Assembly (NCBI RefSeq): GCF_024757985.1
Contig: NZ_CP103289.1
Location: forward strand, 4,526,001 to 4,590,000
Length of the DNA stretch: 64,000 bases
Direction of reading: 5' to 3'
Source: Cellulomonas sp. NS3
Lineage (GTDB): Bacteria; Actinomycetota; Actinomycetes; Actinomycetales; Cellulomonadaceae
Both the position numbers and the translations under genes were made by a program. Shown here piece after piece: positions 8,327-16,473 of this stretch. Position 1 is the stretch's first letter; every line of letters begins with the position of its first letter. The notes beneath the pieces are model-generated. The model saw only the letters and a program-made list of their open reading frames with translations. It made no database searches and was not told where the DNA came from.

Positions 8327-9513
8327 GCCGGCCACGGCAGCCAGGCCTGCACCGCGAACTGCCCGCGCTCGACCGCGGTCGTGAGCTCGCCGCCCGCGAG
8401 CTTCGCGCGCTCGGAGAGGCCCGCGAGCCCGACCCCGGGCGGCGGACCGCCGGTGGCGTGCGCCGCGAGCGGCACGGGGTTGCGGGCGCTCAGCACGAGG
8501 CGCTCCCCGGGGCGGCCGCCGATCTCGAGCCGCACCGGGAGCCCGGGGGCGTGCTTGCGCGCGTTCGTGAGGGCCTCCTGGAGGATGCGGTAGGCGCTGC
8601 GGCTCGTGCTCTCGGGCAGCGCGCCGAGGTCGCCCTCGGACGCGCCGCGGCTCGACAGGGTCAGCGAGCAGGTCACGGGGTTGCCGGCGGCGCGCGCCTC
8701 GTCGATGAGCTCCGGCAGCGCCGCGAGCGTGGGCTGGGGGCGCTCGGGCGGCGCGCCGGGCTCGCCGTCGCGCAGGACGCCGAGCACCTCCCGCAGCTCG
8801 GCGAGCGCGAGCTGCGCGTTGTCGCGGATCACCTCGGCCGTCTCGACCGTCTGCTCGCGGGTCAGGTCGTCGCGGTACACGAGGCCGCCCGAGTGCATCG
8901 CGACCAGCGAGATCCGGTGCGCGAGCACGTCGTGCATCTCGCGCGCGATCCGACCGCGCTCCGCGGTGCGGGCCTGGTCGACGCGGGCCGCCTGCTCGCG
9001 CTCCGCCGTCATCGCCCGGGCCTCGAGCGTCGCGAGCAGCTCGCGCTGGCCGCCGATGTAGAAGCCGATCGCGACGCACAGCACGAAGACGAACCCCGCG
9101 ACGAGCAACGAGGCCCACCACGGCACGGGCTGCGCGGGCACGTACACGCGGTCGTACACGTACCCGGCGGCGACCCAGACGACCGCGACCGGCAGCAGCT
9201 CGCGCAGCCAGCGCCGGCGGGTCGCGAGCGAGACGAGGATGACCAGGACCGCACCGGCGCTGAACGCCGAGACGCTGCCGACCAGCGTCGCGAGCAGCGC
9301 CACCGCGAGCGGGGCGCGACGCCGGAACAGCATCAGGACCAGGCACACGACGCCGGCGCCGAGGTCGAGCAGCACGAGGCGCTCGCTCTCCGTCGGGAGC
9401 TCCTCGAGCGCGAACCCGAGGAAGACGAACCCGGTGAGCACGGCGAGGACGAGACGCCAGGTCGTCCCCCACACGCTCAGGGGCGGCGGCGCGAAGGGCG
9501 GCGTCGGAGGCAT
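8323..9513 (-). CDS. Membrane sensor histidine kinase, HisKA_3 (NarX/DesK) type
   Basis: The protein has 396 residues. The N-terminal ~155 residues contain four to five membrane segments without a large extracellular loop. A DHp helix follows with RGRIAREMHDVLAHR, the phospho-acceptor being H194. The C-terminal HATPase_c domain (about 285-390) has RILQEALTNARKHAP (N box) and GVGLAGLSERAKLAGG (G box). It phosphorylates the response regulator encoded immediately downstream. The ATG is preceded by TACGCT at exactly 6 bp, so the operon mRNA is probably leaderless. Confidence 0.93.
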   Translation of the reverse strand: MPPTPPFAPPPLSVWGTTWRLVLAVLTGFVFLGFALEELPTESERLVLLDLGAGVVCLVLMLFRRRAPLAVALLATLVGSVSAFSAGAVLVILVSLATRRRWLRELLPVAVVWVAAGYVYDRVYVPAQPVPWWASLLVAGFVFVLCVAIGFYIGGQRELLATLEARAMTAEREQAARVDQARTAERGRIAREMHDVLAHRISLVAMHSGGLVYRDDLTREQTVETAEVIRDNAQLALAELREVLGVLRDGEPGAPPERPQPTLAALPELIDEARAAGNPVTCSLTLSSRGASEGDLGALPESTSRSAYRILQEALTNARKHAPGLPVRLEIGGRPGERLVLSARNPVPLAAHATGGPPPGVGLAGLSERAKLAGGELTTAVERGQFAVQAWLPWPA

Positions 9514-9519
9514 GCTCGC

Positions 9520-9525
9520 AGCGTA
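9520..9525 (-). promoter_or_regulatory. Leaderless -10 box TACGCT of the two-component operon
   Basis: Read on the minus strand, TACGCT is followed by 6 bp and then ATG 9513. There is no ribosome binding site. Confidence 0.6.
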
Positions 9526-9612
9526 GGTCGCGGGCGCCGGAGCGGGTATCAGCCCCAGGTCGAGACCGGGCCCACCGACCTGCTACCTCGGTCGACCGCG
9601 CGGCCGCGCAGG

Positions 9613-9981
9613 TCAGCCGTCGATACCGGCGATGGCTCGCAGCGCCGCGACGTGCCGGGCGTACGCCGCGGCCCCGTCGGGCGACAGCGCGAGCCAGGTG
9701 CAGGGACGGCGTCCGACGCGCCCCTTCTCGACCTCGACGTAGCCGGCCCTCTCGAGCAGCGCGACCTGCTTGGAGAGCATCGGGGTCGTCACCTCGACGC
9801 TGTCGCGCACCGCGCCGAACTCGGCCTTGAGGACCCCGGCCAGTGCCGCGACGACCGAGAACCGGACCGCGTGGGTCAGCAGGTCGTCGAGGTCGCGGCG
9901 CGGGTGGGTGAGGCCCGGAGCGGCGTCCGGGGGCTCGACGGCCGACGGTGCGGCGGCGGCGGCCGGCTCGGCCGGGCTCAT
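9613..9981 (-). CDS. Small winged-helix transcriptional regulator (ArsR/MarR-like)
   Basis: The protein has 122 residues: a disordered Ala/Pro-rich N-terminus of about 35 residues, then a winged helix (FSVVAALAGVLKAEFGAVRD, recognition region TTPMLSKQVALLERAGYVEVEKG and a wing with RRPCTWLALSPDG). This matches the 'transcriptional regulator, winged helix DNA-binding' family found next to small membrane proteins. Its ATG overlaps the stop of the upstream membrane protein gene by four bases. The GGCAA/TTGCC palindromes before the operon are its likely operator, making it self-regulating. Confidence 0.82.
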   Translation of the reverse strand: MSPAEPAAAAAPSAVEPPDAAPGLTHPRRDLDDLLTHAVRFSVVAALAGVLKAEFGAVRDSVEVTTPMLSKQVALLERAGYVEVEKGRVGRRPCTWLALSPDGAAAYARHVAALRAIAGIDG

Positions 9982-10406
9982 GCCCGGCGCTCCCGCACGG
10001 CGCCCACGAGCATCGGCAGCGCGACGACAGCCGCCGCGGGCAGCCAGAACGCGGCGTCGCCGTCGGGCCGGGCCACCCCGCACGCGATCGCGACCGCGTA
10101 CAGCCCGAAGCTCAGCGCCCAGTACCGCGACGTGCGCTCGCGGGCGCCGGCGAGGTGCGCCGTGCGGCGCCGCTCCCACCACGCGGTCGCGGCGACGAGC
10201 ACGCCCCAGGCGGCGAACACCGTCGCGCCGAGGAGCTTGGACTCCGCGAGGCCGATGGTCGCGGTGACGACCCCGAGCCCGAGGCCGAGGACGGCGAGCT
10301 TGCTCGAGGCCCAGCGGGCGCGGGCCCGGAGCCGGTCGGACGTGCGGGCGGCGTCGGCGAGGGCGTGGCGGGCGGCCTCGGGGGTCATGTCGGTCATGGG
10401 TGCCAT
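9978..10406 (-). CDS. Four-helix membrane protein in operon with regulator
   Basis: The protein has 142 residues from ATG 10406; ATG 10397 and 10388 are also in frame. It has two pairs of membrane helices (LAVLGLGLGVVTATIGLAE, LLGATVFAAWGVLVAATAWW, then YWALSFGLYAVAIACGVA and FWLPAAAVVALPMLVGAV) joined by an Arg-rich cytoplasmic loop with ERRRTAHLAGARERTSRYW. Size and helix pairs recall small actinobacterial proteins always paired with a winged-helix regulator. No enzymatic motif is visible. The first gene of a two-gene unit, it starts within 10 bp of the putative operator. Confidence 0.72.
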   Translation of the reverse strand: MAPMTDMTPEAARHALADAARTSDRLRARARWASSKLAVLGLGLGVVTATIGLAESKLLGATVFAAWGVLVAATAWWERRRTAHLAGARERTSRYWALSFGLYAVAIACGVARPDGDAAFWLPAAAVVALPMLVGAVRERRA

Positions 10407-10413
10407 GTTGGCA

Positions 10414-10433
10414 GGCAATTGCCGATATGGCAA
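10414..10433. promoter_or_regulatory. Palindromic operator, three GGCAA/TTGCC half-sites
   Basis: GGCAATTGCC (10414-10423) is a perfect palindrome, and TTGCC-GATAT-GGCAA (10419-10433) is a second overlapping one. It lies 8-27 bp before the membrane protein gene, and CATATC within it may serve as the -10 box. The encoded winged-helix protein is the natural candidate to bind here. Confidence 0.55.
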
Positions 10434-10595
10434 CTGGTTGCTGGATCGGTTCGTCCCTACGGGTGAAACGTGGTCCGCGCACGGACGGACGGGACAAACC
10501 GGACGTCCCTGTCGGCGCGGACCCCTAGGGTGGGCGCGGCTTTCCGCCCCGGCCCCCCACAGGGCCGACCCGCACCGCGACACGACAGGGATCAC

Positions 10596-11570
10596 GTGAC
10601 CCACGACCAGCAGGGCTCCACGCCGGCGCACGAGCCGCAGGGGACCCCCTCCGCCGACACGACCGCGCCCAGCACGCTGAGCCTCGAGAAGACCCCCGCG
10701 GCCCCGGCGACCACCGAGGGGACCGCGGCGGCCACGACCGACGCCGCCGCCCCCGCGGCCACGGCCGACGCGCCGTACGCGCCCGCGGACACGACGGCCT
10801 ACCCGCCCGCCGGCTACGGCCAGCCCGGTGGGTACGGCCAGCCCGCCCCGGCGACCCGCGGGACCGACGGGATGTCGATCGCCGCGCTCGTCACCGGCAT
10901 CCTCGGCCTCGGCTTCGTCCCCGTCATCCTCGGCATCCTCGGGCTCAAGCGGACCAAGGCCAACGGGACGTCGGGCCGCGGCCTGTCGATCGCGGGCATC
11001 GTGCTCGGCATCCTGTCGTTCATCGCCTGGATCGTGATCGCCATCAGCCTCGTCGTCGCGAGCAACGCGATCGTCGACTCCGTCAACGAGGCCGGCGGCC
11101 TCGAGGAGCTCACCGAGCAGCTCGAGGAGCTCGAGACGCCCGCCGTCGAGGAGCCCGAGGCCACCACGGGCACCGACGACCTCGCCACCAGCGCGACGCC
11201 GCTCAAGGACATCGCCCCCCTCACGGCCGGCGCGTTTACCACGACGGGCCTGACGGACGAGGCGACGATCACCGGCGCCGGCGCGCTCGAGGCGTACGCC
11301 GCGTCCTACACCGACGGCGTGTCGACGGTCGAGACCGTGGTGTCCAACTGGACGACCGGCGAGGAGGCGATCGCGCACGCGAACGCGCAGACCGCGGCGC
11401 TCGCGCCCGAGAGCCTCATCGACTCCGGCGAGCTCAGCGAGGTGCAGCAGTACTGGCTCTACGACGTCGCCGGCGTCAGCACGCTCGTCGCGACGAACGA
11501 CACCGCGACGCTGACCTTCACCGGTCCGGCGGACGCCGTCACCGCGCTGTACAACGAGTACCCGCTGTGA
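10596..11570 (+). CDS. DUF4190 domain-containing membrane protein
   Basis: The protein has 324 residues. A long disordered N-terminus rich in Ala, Pro and Thr (about 1-85) ends in a GYGQPGGYGQP repeat. Then comes a DUF4190 pair of membrane helices (MSIAALVTGILGLGFVPVI, LGLKRTKANGTSGRGLSIAG, FIAWIVIAISLVVASNAIVD) and an extracellular C-terminal half of about 180 residues, acidic, with no known motif. GTG 10596 is chosen because ACAGGG precedes it and the upstream frame lacks coding character. The extracellular part may be a ligand-binding or protein-interaction domain. Confidence 0.82.
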   Translation: MTHDQQGSTPAHEPQGTPSADTTAPSTLSLEKTPAAPATTEGTAAATTDAAAPAATADAPYAPADTTAYPPAGYGQPGGYGQPAPATRGTDGMSIAALVTGILGLGFVPVILGILGLKRTKANGTSGRGLSIAGIVLGILSFIAWIVIAISLVVASNAIVDSVNEAGGLEELTEQLEELETPAVEEPEATTGTDDLATSATPLKDIAPLTAGAFTTTGLTDEATITGAGALEAYAASYTDGVSTVETVVSNWTTGEEAIAHANAQTAALAPESLIDSGELSEVQQYWLYDVAGVSTLVATNDTATLTFTGPADAVTALYNEYPL

Positions 11571-11612
11571 CCTGCTGACCGCACGGCAGCACAGCACCGA
11601 CGCAGCACCGAT

Positions 11613-11638
11613 GACCCGGTCCCCGTGGGGGCCGGGTC
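11613..11638 (+). terminator. Terminator hairpin after the DUF4190 gene
   Basis: GACCCGGTCCCC pairs with GGGGGCCGGGTC around GTG, a strong GC stem 43 bp after the stop codon. Confidence 0.65.
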
Positions 11639-11720
11639 GTCGTGCGTCCGGGTCAGGTCTCCCCCGGACCAGGACGGTGGTCGGCGCGAGGCCGGCGACC
11701 CCGGCCCGCCCGTGGGTGCC

Positions 11721-12452
11721 TCAGCCGGCGCCGAGGTGGCGGAGGTACCGCCGCGGGTCGTCGAGGTACGAGCGCCAGTGCCCGACGACCGCGAGGTCCT
11801 CCCACGCGGTGGGCGCGAACCCGTGCTCGTCGAGCTCGAGGATCGTCGCGCCGGGCAGGGCCGTGAGCAGCGGCGAGTGCGTCGCGCACAGCACCTGCGC
11901 CCCCGCCGCACGGAGGTCGCCGAGCGTCTCCACGAGCGCGAGGCACGACGTGAACGACAGCGCCGCCTCGGGCTCGTCGAGCACGTAGAACCCCGGCTTC
12001 GCGAAGTTGCGGGCGAGCACCTCCAGGAACGACTCGCCGTGGCTCATCTCGTGCAGCGGCGGCGCGGGGTCCCCGGACGCCTCGAGGTAGGTGTACAGGC
12101 CGTGCATGGTCTCGGCGCGCAGGAAGTAGCCCCACCGGGCGGCGCCGGCCGAGCGCACGACCTGCAGCGCGGAGTGCAGCGGCGACTCGCTCGCGCGCGT
12201 GGAGTGCCGGGCGTTCGGGCTGCCGCCCTCGGCGTTCAGCCCCGCGGCGGCGGCGACGGCCTCGACGACCGTGGACTTGCCCGCGCCGTTCTCCCCGACC
12301 AGGAACGTCACACCCGGCGGCAGGTCGAGCCCCTCGCGCAGGAGCTGGGCGACGGCCGGCACCGTGTACGGCCAGCGGTCGCCGTCGACCTGCGCCTCGG
12401 GGTGGCGCTGCACGCGGCGGACCGGGCGCTCGTCGAACAGGTCGCCCGTCAC
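11721..12452 (-). CDS. AAA/ABC-type ATPase (AAA_21/SMC-like)
   Basis: The protein has 243 residues. The Walker A motif is LVGENGAGKSTVVEAVAAA, the signature-like region is MSHGESFLEVL, Walker B is GFYVLDEPEAALS and the H loop is ATHSPLLTALPGA. There is no membrane segment. The order matches the single-domain 'AAA family ATPase' predicted to work in DNA or RNA metabolism (AAA_15/AAA_21), not in transport. GTG 12452 overlaps the TGA of the small membrane protein gene by four bases, so the two are coupled. The partner or substrate is unknown. Confidence 0.85.
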   Translation of the reverse strand: MTGDLFDERPVRRVQRHPEAQVDGDRWPYTVPAVAQLLREGLDLPPGVTFLVGENGAGKSTVVEAVAAAAGLNAEGGSPNARHSTRASESPLHSALQVVRSAGAARWGYFLRAETMHGLYTYLEASGDPAPPLHEMSHGESFLEVLARNFAKPGFYVLDEPEAALSFTSCLALVETLGDLRAAGAQVLCATHSPLLTALPGATILELDEHGFAPTAWEDLAVVGHWRSYLDDPRRYLRHLGAG

Positions 12453-12757
12453 GGCTGCGGGTTGGGGTGTCCTCCGCCGGGCCCGTACGGACCGGGCTCG
12501 GCGAACGCCTGGTCGGGTGCGACGGCGGGCGGCGCGAGCCTGCCCTCGAGCGCGCGGACACCCAGCGACACGGCGACGAGCGCGGCGCCGACGTACTGCA
12601 GCACCGAGAGCAGCTGCCAGACCCACTGGAAGAGGACCGTCCCGAACAGCGTGCCGCTGTCCATCAGCTGGTACGGCAGGACTCCGGCGAGCACGCCGGC
12701 GACGAGGAGGCCGACCCCCCACCAGAACATCCCGGCTGCGGTGACTCTCGACGGCAT
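12449..12757 (-). CDS. Two-span membrane protein upstream of the ATPase
   Basis: The protein has 102 residues with two membrane helices (MFWWGVGLLVAGVLAGVLPY and LLSVLQYVGAALVAVSLGV) and a Pro/Gly-rich cytoplasmic tail. It starts at ATG 12757 behind CCGGAGGACGGC, a good ribosome binding site. It is conserved in style among actinobacterial membrane proteins of unknown role; there is no motif. The four-base overlap with the ATPase gene suggests co-translation, although soluble AAA_21 ATPases do not usually need a membrane partner. Confidence 0.75.
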   Translation of the reverse strand: MPSRVTAAGMFWWGVGLLVAGVLAGVLPYQLMDSGTLFGTVLFQWVWQLLSVLQYVGAALVAVSLGVRALEGRLAPPAVAPDQAFAEPGPYGPGGGHPNPQP

Positions 12758-12910
12758 GCCGTCCTCCGGTTCGGTCGGACCGCGCCGGCGGTCGGCACGG
12801 TCCCGGGAGCGTAGCGCCGCGGACCCCCGGACCGGTGGCCGCGCACGCTCCCGGATGCGGGACGGGCCGGAGGCTACGGTGGCTCCGGTCGACGACGAGC
12901 TGGAGGACGC

Positions 12911-13396
12911 ATGTACGTGGAGATCCCGGTCACCGAGGTGCTGGCGCTGGCCGCCGCGCGCGAGCCGCTGCCCCCGATGGTCCGGGCGGTGCGCGCGGAG
13001 GGCTCGACGATCCACGCGGACATCGACCTCAACGCGATCCCGGACGCCCCGACGGCGCTGCGCTGGGCCGCGATGGCGCTCGGCACGGTCAGCGTGAGCG
13101 CGACGTTCACCGGCTACGCCGAGGGCGTCGCGAGCCTGCGCGTCACGGTGCACGCGCGCTCGCTCCCCGCGCACGTGTTCATCAACCCGCTCGTGGGCCC
13201 GATCAACGACGCCCTGAAGCAGCGCGGCCTGCCCGACGGCCTCGTGCAGCTGCGCCGCGGCGAGAGCGAGCCGGTCGTGCTCGTGGGCGTGCAGAGCGCG
13301 GTCGACGCGAAGGCCAAGGGCGTCACGATCACGGACGTCGACCTGCGCGACGCGACCGCCCGCGTCCGCGCGACGATCGGCGCCGTCGCCTTCTGA
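12911..13396 (+). CDS. Conserved hypothetical protein
   Basis: The protein has 161 residues with no signal or membrane segment. Alternating hydrophobic and charged residues suggest beta sheet (YVEIPVTEVLALAAARE, TIHADIDLNAIP, VSVSATFTGYAEGVASLRVT, VTITDVDLRDATARVRATIG). The shape recalls DUF2993-like lipid-binding folds, but I cannot assign a family. A good ribosome binding site (CTGGAGGACGC) precedes the ATG, and TACGGT further upstream could be the -10 box. The stop codon pairs with that of the convergent serine hydrolase in a hairpin. Confidence 0.72.
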   Translation: MYVEIPVTEVLALAAAREPLPPMVRAVRAEGSTIHADIDLNAIPDAPTALRWAAMALGTVSVSATFTGYAEGVASLRVTVHARSLPAHVFINPLVGPINDALKQRGLPDGLVQLRRGESEPVVLVGVQSAVDAKAKGVTITDVDLRDATARVRATIGAVAF

Positions 13397-13418
13397 CGCC
13401 CGGTTCCCGGCGGGCTCA
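13394..13418. terminator. Hairpin containing both stop codons
   Basis: TGA-C-GCCCG (13394-13402) faces CGGGC-TCA (13411-13418). The two stop codons of the convergent genes lie in the stem, with one bulged C. Confidence 0.5.
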
Positions 13419-15002
13419 GCGCGCGGTCGGCGCCTCTCCCCCGGTCGGCGCGTCCCCTGCGACCCGGGCGTCCGGTGACGGCTCCTCCGGGGCAGGGACG
13501 CCGGGCAGCGGGCGCTGCATGCTCAGCGGCACCGGCCCGAGCGGCTCCGTGTGCCACCGCGTGGTCAGCGTGCCCGCGCCGTCGCCGACGAGGGTCAGCC
13601 GGTGCGGCGTCTCCAGCAGCACGACGTCGACGTGCACCGCACCGGTCCCCGTCGCGGCGGCCGCGACGGCGAGCGCGTGCTGACGGTCGGTCGGCTCGGT
13701 CACCGCCCAGCGCCCGTCGCCCGCCTGCGCCACCCACGTCTGCCCGTCGACGTCGACCTCCACCTCCCAGTGCGCAGCGACGCGGCGCAGCTCGAGGCGC
13801 TCCGCGCGCCCCTGCCCCGCCCGGCCGGCCTGGAACGCGACCTCGGTGAGCGGCGCCCCACCCACGGGCAGCGGGAGGGTGAGCGCGGCCAGCCGGTCCG
13901 TGAGCGCCCGCGCCGCCGCCGAGCGTGCCCTGCCGCCGTCCGCCGTGCTGCCGCCCTCGGCCGCGCTGCCGTCGCGGCCCGCCGCGCCGCCGGCGGGCAC
14001 CTCCCCGAACGCCGGCAGGAGGTGGGCCCACGCCGCGTCGAGGATCCCCTGCATGTCCTCGGTGCCCGCCGTCGTCACGAGGACCGCGTCGTGCTCGGGC
14101 AGGACGACGCAGAACTGCCCGAACGCCCCGTCGCCGCGGTAGCCGTGTCGCGAGCGCCAGAGCTGGAAGCCGTAGCCCTGCGCCCAGTCGCCGCCGGACG
14201 CCCCGGCGGGCGTCTCGCCGCCTGACGCCGCCGTCGCGACGTGCACCCGGCTGGCGAGGTCGACCCAGCCCGCGGGGAGCACGCGGCGGCCGTCGAGCAT
14301 CCCGTCGTCGAGCAGCAGCCGGCCGAACCGCGCGACCGCCTCGGTGGTGAGGTGCAGCCCGCTGAAGCCGAGGTCCTGGCCGGGCGGCGCCTGCTGCCAG
14401 CCGCCGACGGTGATGCCCAGCGGGGCGAACAGGCGCGGACCCAGGTACTCGGTCAGCGTGACGCCCGCGCGACGCTGGAGGATCGCGGCGAGCGCGTAGG
14501 TGCACGGCTGGTTGTAGGCGAAGTGCGTGCCGGGCTCGTGCTGCGGCGGGATCAGCAGGAACCCGCGGACGAGGTCGTCGGGGCTGAGCTCCCAGGCGTC
14601 GTCGTGCGTCTCCTCCGCGTGCCCGCTGGCCATCGCGGCGACGTGACGCACGAGCACCGACCGGCTGCGCGGGTCGGTGACCTCCGCGTCGAGCTCGGGG
14701 AAGTACGAGAGCACCGTCGCATCGAGGTCGACGAGCCCCTCCGCCACGGCGAACCCCAGCGCCGCCGACGTGAACGTCTTGCTGAGCGAGTACAGCAGGT
14801 GCACGCGCTCGGGCCCGTACGGGTGCCACCAGCCCTCGGCGGCGACGCGCCCGTGCCGCACGAGCATCACCGAGTGCAGCTCGATGCCGTGGGCGTCCAC
14901 GTCGTCGAGGAAGGCGAGCACGCCTGCTGGGTCGACGCCCACGGCCTCGGGGGTGCTGCGCGGGAGCGGGCTCGTCCCGACGGACGTGGGCGTGGGCGTC
15001 AT
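13416..15002 (-). CDS. Serine hydrolase of the class C beta-lactamase/esterase family
   Basis: The protein has 528 residues with no signal peptide. The beta-lactamase-type domain covers about residues 15-350: the nucleophile motif SLSK (S72, K75), then FAYNQPCTY for the Tyr motif, and late HxG-like strands around 290-320. A C-terminal domain of about 150 residues, mostly beta, follows a low-complexity Ala/Gly/Ser linker with repeated GGSTADGG. Such cytoplasmic family members are mostly esterases or peptidases of unknown substrate and not antibiotic lactamases. ATG 15002 keeps the first conserved helix. Confidence 0.85.
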   Translation of the reverse strand: MTPTPTSVGTSPLPRSTPEAVGVDPAGVLAFLDDVDAHGIELHSVMLVRHGRVAAEGWWHPYGPERVHLLYSLSKTFTSAALGFAVAEGLVDLDATVLSYFPELDAEVTDPRSRSVLVRHVAAMASGHAEETHDDAWELSPDDLVRGFLLIPPQHEPGTHFAYNQPCTYALAAILQRRAGVTLTEYLGPRLFAPLGITVGGWQQAPPGQDLGFSGLHLTTEAVARFGRLLLDDGMLDGRRVLPAGWVDLASRVHVATAASGGETPAGASGGDWAQGYGFQLWRSRHGYRGDGAFGQFCVVLPEHDAVLVTTAGTEDMQGILDAAWAHLLPAFGEVPAGGAAGRDGSAAEGGSTADGGRARSAAARALTDRLAALTLPLPVGGAPLTEVAFQAGRAGQGRAERLELRRVAAHWEVEVDVDGQTWVAQAGDGRWAVTEPTDRQHALAVAAAATGTGAVHVDVVLLETPHRLTLVGDGAGTLTTRWHTEPLGPVPLSMQRPLPGVPAPEEPSPDARVAGDAPTGGEAPTAR

Positions 15003-15040
15003 GAGCGCATCGGATCACGTTTCGGCACCCGCGGCACGGG

Positions 15041-15799
15041 TCAGCGCCGCGACGGCTCCTCGCGCTCGACACTCTCCCAGCCGGGCCGGGCCGGACGCGC
15101 GCCGAGGCGGTCGGAGCGCGAGCGGTACACGACGTAGGGGCGCCAGAGGTAGCCGACGGGGGCGCTGAAGACGTGCACGAGCCGCGTGAACGGCCACAGC
15201 GCGAACAGCAGCATCGCGGCCATGCCGTGCAGCTGGAAGCCGAGCGGGGCGTCGGCCATGAGCTCCGGGTGCAGGTCGAACCGGAAGATCCCGCGGAACC
15301 ACACGGAGACGCCGTCGCGGTAGTCGTAGTGGCCGCCGAGGTTGAGGATCGACCCGATGATCGTGTTCCACATCCCGAGGAAGATCACGACCGCGAGGAC
15401 GAGGTACATGACCTTGTCCATGCGGGTCGTCGCCCGGAACACGGGGCCGACGGTGCGGCGACGGTAGATGAGCAGGACGAGGCCGACGACGGTGCTGAAC
15501 CCCGCGATCGCGCCGATCGTCACGGCGAGGACGTGGTAGAGCTCCTCGCTCATGCCGACCGCCTCGGTCCACGCCTTGGGGATGCCGAGGCCCATGACGT
15601 GCCCGAGGAACACCGCGAGGATCCCGAAGTGGAACAGCGGGCTGGCCCAGCGCAGCAGCCGGCGCTCGTAGAGCTGCGACGAGCGGGTCGTCCAGCCGAA
15701 CTTGTCGTAGCGGTACCGCCAGACGTGCCCGAGCACGAAGAACGCGAGGCACACGTAGGGGATGACGACCCACAGCAGGGTGTCGGCGGTCGTGGTCAT
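15041..15799 (-). CDS. narI: Respiratory nitrate reductase, gamma subunit (cytochrome b)
   Basis: The protein has 252 residues with five membrane helices. Haem-ligand His candidates lie in LGHVWRYRYDKFGW, LFHFGILAVFLGHVMG and in the last helix pair (FQLHGMAAMLL, FTRLVHVFS). NarI anchors NarGH in the membrane and passes electrons from quinol to NarH. Its ATG overlaps the TGA of narJ by four bases. It is the last gene of the nar operon; the tail is Arg-rich. Confidence 0.95.
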   Translation of the reverse strand: MTTTADTLLWVVIPYVCLAFFVLGHVWRYRYDKFGWTTRSSQLYERRLLRWASPLFHFGILAVFLGHVMGLGIPKAWTEAVGMSEELYHVLAVTIGAIAGFSTVVGLVLLIYRRRTVGPVFRATTRMDKVMYLVLAVVIFLGMWNTIIGSILNLGGHYDYRDGVSVWFRGIFRFDLHPELMADAPLGFQLHGMAAMLLFALWPFTRLVHVFSAPVGYLWRPYVVYRSRSDRLGARPARPGWESVEREEPSRR

Positions 15800-16473
15800 C
15801 GACGGGCTCCTGTCCCGGGCAGGTACGACGGCGGCGCGAACGGCTCGAGGCCGACCTCCTCGCCGGGCGGCCCCTCGGCGGCGAGCCGGGCGACGGCCTC
15901 GCGGTCGTCGCCGGCGAGCGGCGGCAGGGTCGCGCACACGGCGACGAGCGCGCCGGCGTACGGCGAGCCGAGGTCGAGCAGCGCGAGCCGGAGCAGCTCG
16001 AGCCCGGCGCGGTGGGCGAGCAGGAGCCGCAGGCCGGACTCCTGCGCGGCCTCGTCGCCGGTCGACGCGAACTCGAGCATCACCGCGAGGTGGTCGGGGA
16101 GCTCGTCGCCCGCGAGCTCGAAGCCCGCCGCGCGGTAGGCCTGCTTGAGCTCGACGAGGGCGACGCCGCGCTTCCGGGTGTCGCCGTACGCGTAGTACGT
16201 CAGGTAGGGCGAGCGGCGCCGGGCCAGGTCGAACGTCGTGACGTACTCGGCCGCGAGGGCGACCGGGCTGTGCGCGTCGAGATGGTCGAGGACCTGCTCG
16301 AGCGGGGCGCGGAGGTACCCGTCGAGCGTCGCGGCGGCGGTGCGCAGGTCGGGCAGCATCGCGAGCAGCTCGGGGCCCGGGTAGTCGAGCACGAGCGCGG
16401 CGATGCGGTGGACCAGCGCGGTCTCGCGGGTCGCCGCCTTCCGCGCGGCGTCCCGGCGCGCGAGCCGCCTCAC
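15796..16473 (-). CDS. narJ: Nitrate reductase molybdenum cofactor assembly chaperone
   Basis: The protein has 225 residues, the normal NarJ length. Family hallmarks are LVLDYPGPELLAMLPDLR at the start, YVTTFDLARRRSPYLTYYAYGDTRKRG in the middle, and DDREAVARLAAEGPPGEEVGLEPF near the end. NarJ binds apo-NarG and helps insert the molybdenum cofactor before membrane attachment. It starts with GTG 16473 in a GTGA overlap with narH and itself overlaps narI by four bases. Confidence 0.95.
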   Translation of the reverse strand: MRRLARRDAARKAATRETALVHRIAALVLDYPGPELLAMLPDLRTAAATLDGYLRAPLEQVLDHLDAHSPVALAAEYVTTFDLARRRSPYLTYYAYGDTRKRGVALVELKQAYRAAGFELAGDELPDHLAVMLEFASTGDEAAQESGLRLLLAHRAGLELLRLALLDLGSPYAGALVAVCATLPPLAGDDREAVARLAAEGPPGEEVGLEPFAPPSYLPGTGARR

